Position numbers and translations under genes: made by a program
Shown here: positions 61,795 through 64,000 of the stretch, piece by piece
Layout of the letters: each line of letters starts with the position of its first letter
Numbering within the stretch: the stretch's first letter is position 1
Source of the DNA: Perca fluviatilis
Lineage: Eukaryota > Chordata > Actinopteri > Perciformes > Percidae
Direction of reading: 5' to 3'
DNA: 64,000 nucleotides
NCBI RefSeq assembly: GCF_010015445.1
Contig: NC_053114.1
Coordinates: forward strand, 16,784,724-16,848,723
The notes under the pieces: generated by a model
Databases searched by the model: none
Told to the model about the DNA's origin: nothing
What the model saw: the letters and a program-made list of their open reading frames with translations, nothing else

Positions 61795-62755
61795 GACGTA
61801 CTATAAAGGACAGAAACAAATGATTCTATGATTATGTGAAGAATAAGTGCTGCGATGACTATGCTGTTAGCCATACAGTGGTTGAGGCCCCATTACGGTT
61901 AAACTGTTTCCATGAAACTTAGGCTCCATTCCGACCTGGTAAAAATATCTGTCCTGAGTGAGCCAATCTATTTACAGGTGTAAATTCACCCAGGACGCGT
62001 TGAGGATTCATTGAGATCCGATCACTCCGACCACATTCGGAGGTGGAGGGTGAATTGTGTGTTTTGTATGTTATCATACTGTCGGTCATGTGTTGCTGTT
62101 TTTTTTTAGCCCCCTAGCAAGCAAGCAAGCTAACAAACTAGCCAACTGGCCAATCTCTAAATTAGTTAAATGTAACAACTTAATGTTTCATTCACACACT
62201 CTTGACAACTTTGTTCGGCTAATTTTCTGTAACAAGTGTAGGATGAAGGCCATGTTGGGTGGGGGGAATTATCAAGCTAACGTTAGCTAACGAGCCAGCA
62301 GTGGGTCGTTCGGGTTTGGTCCCTCGCTCCACTCCCACCATAGGTAGAACTCTTTGCCGAGAGAACGAATGACAGCCCGGGAGATGAACCGTCTGGTTAG
62401 CCATCTCCCAGTGTCTGCTGTTTTCCCGGCGGGGAGTGAAGCGGAGGGACTGTAGGCTCAGTTCTGCTTCTGCTGATTCGAGCAACGCTCTTTGTTGTGG
62501 GTATTATAGCAATGTTTGTATCTGGTTTCCCTTTTTGAATGACAAATAGATTACTGCCGCCTGCTGGTATGGAGAGTCATTTTCTTGCACGCAGGTTAGA
62601 ATTTACGTGGTACTTCGCCGTCGGCTGTAGTCTCTGCGGTGTGTTCCAGTGCTAATTTTTGACCAGGACAAAGGCGACGTGGGCATACATGAGGCAACGC
62701 CACAGTCGGCCTTCGCCCGCCACTAGTTCCTGGCCGTCGGCTTGGTGTGTCAGGG
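61795..62755. other. Unassigned repeat-like DNA
   Basis: No gene was recognised. 61920-62050 resembles the start of a fish MITE family (TTCCGACCTGGTAAAAATAT), and 62270-62740 is GC-richer with GCTAACGTTAGCTAACGAGC. Matching right ends were not found, so no element is called. Confidence 0.35.
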
Positions 62756-62795
62756 CTCACTCACTCACTCACTCACTCACTCACTCACTCACTCA
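62756..62795. repeat. (TCAC)n microsatellite
   Basis: Ten tetranucleotide units. Confidence 0.97.
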
Positions 62796-62886
62796 GACAC
62801 GTACATAGAGACACCAAGGAGATTGTGGAGGTATTGAGCCATGTTTATGGCTGCCTGATCTTTCAAGAGAAGGTGACAGACATCAA

Positions 62887-62888
<2 letters not shown>

Positions 62889-62957
<69 letters not shown>
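62889..62957. repeat. (GT)n microsatellite, 69 bp
   Basis: A pure GT run. Open frames on both strands across it are low complexity. Confidence 0.98.
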
Positions 62958-62958
<1 letters not shown>

Positions 62959-63951
62959 TGTCTAACTGAGGCTGACAGTCCAACCCACATCCTCAGGAGG
63001 TGGTTTGTTGGTGACGACTGCTGACACACACAAAACACATTGGTTTGTGCATGCGCAAACACAAAACATATCTGCACAGACAGATGCAAAGGTATTATGT
63101 ATGAGTTCAAGTAGGGATAGAATCAGCAATGTTTCAATGATCAGTGTTTGAGTAATTTATTTACAACCATGATTTATGAAACTACTGCATTTGTGTGTTG
63201 CTGCTTTGGATGCTTATAGTTGAAAATACTATTACTATTATACTACGAGGCACAGCTTCTCGTCTGGCTTCATTTGGGGTTTTTCCTATGAGCTCTGAGT
63301 TGATCAGATCTTACTTTCAAAGCTTCACTGGGTTCAGTAGTTTTATGACAGCTAGTCTTACGCAGCAGACAGAGTTTTTTCAGTTGTGTGATGGTAAAGT
63401 CCTATTTCCCTGACACTGGGCAGAATCACAAGCACAAACTCTGGTTGCAAGTGCATTGTGGGTGTAATAATTTTGGCTGACTAGAGACTCAAAAACAATC
63501 CTGGCACCCAAACTGGAAGAGATGCTAAATGAAAAATGATATTGCATTAGTAGGAGGGAGTGAGTATCAGCTGGTGGAGTTGGGGTGAGCTTCAGTTATC
63601 AGCCCCATCAAATCAGCAGGCAGTTTAGTGGTTTTCTGCTCTTCAGGAAACACTGAAATTCCTGTCTAGACAAATAGATGTGCACAAATGTATTTGTTTA
63701 TTTATTCATTTAGGCTACAACCTACCCTGAAAGGCACAGCGGGTAAATTTCAAAATGAGCGGGAGATAGATCAAAGTTAATATGCAGACTAGTGATCAAT
63801 TACTTTTGCTGTTATAATGTATGTACATCTTTTGTGTATAAACATTCTGTAATTCGGAAGATTGTCTGATAAGGGATGAGCAGCAGTGACGGAGCTTGGG
63901 TACTTGAGAGATTTCTGTTGTGAGTGTGTATCTTGTGTCATGGGTGCATTT
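62958..63951. other. Unassigned DNA
   Basis: No gene, transposon end or tandem array was recognised. Confidence 0.4.

Positions 63952-64000
<49 letters not shown>
63952..64000. repeat. (GT)n microsatellite, cut by window end
   Basis: A pure GT run reaching the last base of the window, so its true length is unknown. Confidence 0.97.

Overview
The window looks like euchromatic DNA from a ray-finned (probably perciform-type) fish. The evidence is the repeat population: Tc1-like and hAT DNA transposons, PIF/Harbinger elements with a separate Myb-like gene, and L1-like, L2-clade and RTE-clade LINEs, together with long (GT)n and (TA)n microsatellites and moderate AT richness. I could not recognise any intact host gene. 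The window is best read as an intergenic region or a large intron that has been repeatedly invaded by transposons. No rRNA, tRNA, CRISPR or bacterial feature was seen.

Layout. 1-15.8 kb: mostly unassigned single-copy-like DNA holding hAT elements at 2027-2644, 8363-9020 and 13328-13706, a hAT-like MITE at 3360-3883, a palindrome at 6581-6686 and microsatellites. 15.8-22.7 kb: a nested stack. A TTAA-flanked element carrying 194-bp tandem units is split by a 3.5-kb element with arms of about 950 bp (16740-20232). A Tc1 element (20745-22414) follows, itself hit by a 74-bp RTE fragment, and the Tc1 right end is tandemly duplicated. 22.7-28.7 kb: a 1.2-kb hAT (24068-25290), a TTAA MITE (26192-26498) and unassigned DNA. 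28.7-33.2 kb: a second foldback element (28707-30875), a LINE tail, and a second copy of the 194-bp-unit element. 33.8-38.4 kb: a degraded hAT-like element with nested pieces and a terminally intact hAT (37583-38392). 40.6-46.4 kb: a PIF/Harbinger element split by a hAT and a nearly full-length RTE LINE. 46.4-53.3 kb: unassigned DNA with two more hATs (49513-50367, 51311-52293). 53.3-61.8 kb: a second Harbinger copy containing an L1-like LINE, which in turn contains an antisense L2 LINE. 61.8-64 kb: unassigned DNA and microsatellites.

Every recognisable coding region belongs to a transposon and is broken: Tc1 transposase, hAT C-terminus, Harbinger Myb-like protein and transposase, L1 ORF1 and ORF2, L2 ORF2 and RTE ORF. 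Several insertions still have clear target-site duplications: 8 bp exact for four elements, 8 bp with one mismatch for three, TTAA for one and 12 bp for the RTE fragment. These fix element boundaries and relative insertion order.

The most unusual signals are four. Several hAT elements with different terminal repeats share the same internal module. Two very long-armed foldback elements are present, one with 50-bp subterminal tandem repeats. The L1/L2 junction appears to have lost part of the L1 reverse transcriptase. Short near-perfect palindromes of unknown origin occur at three places.
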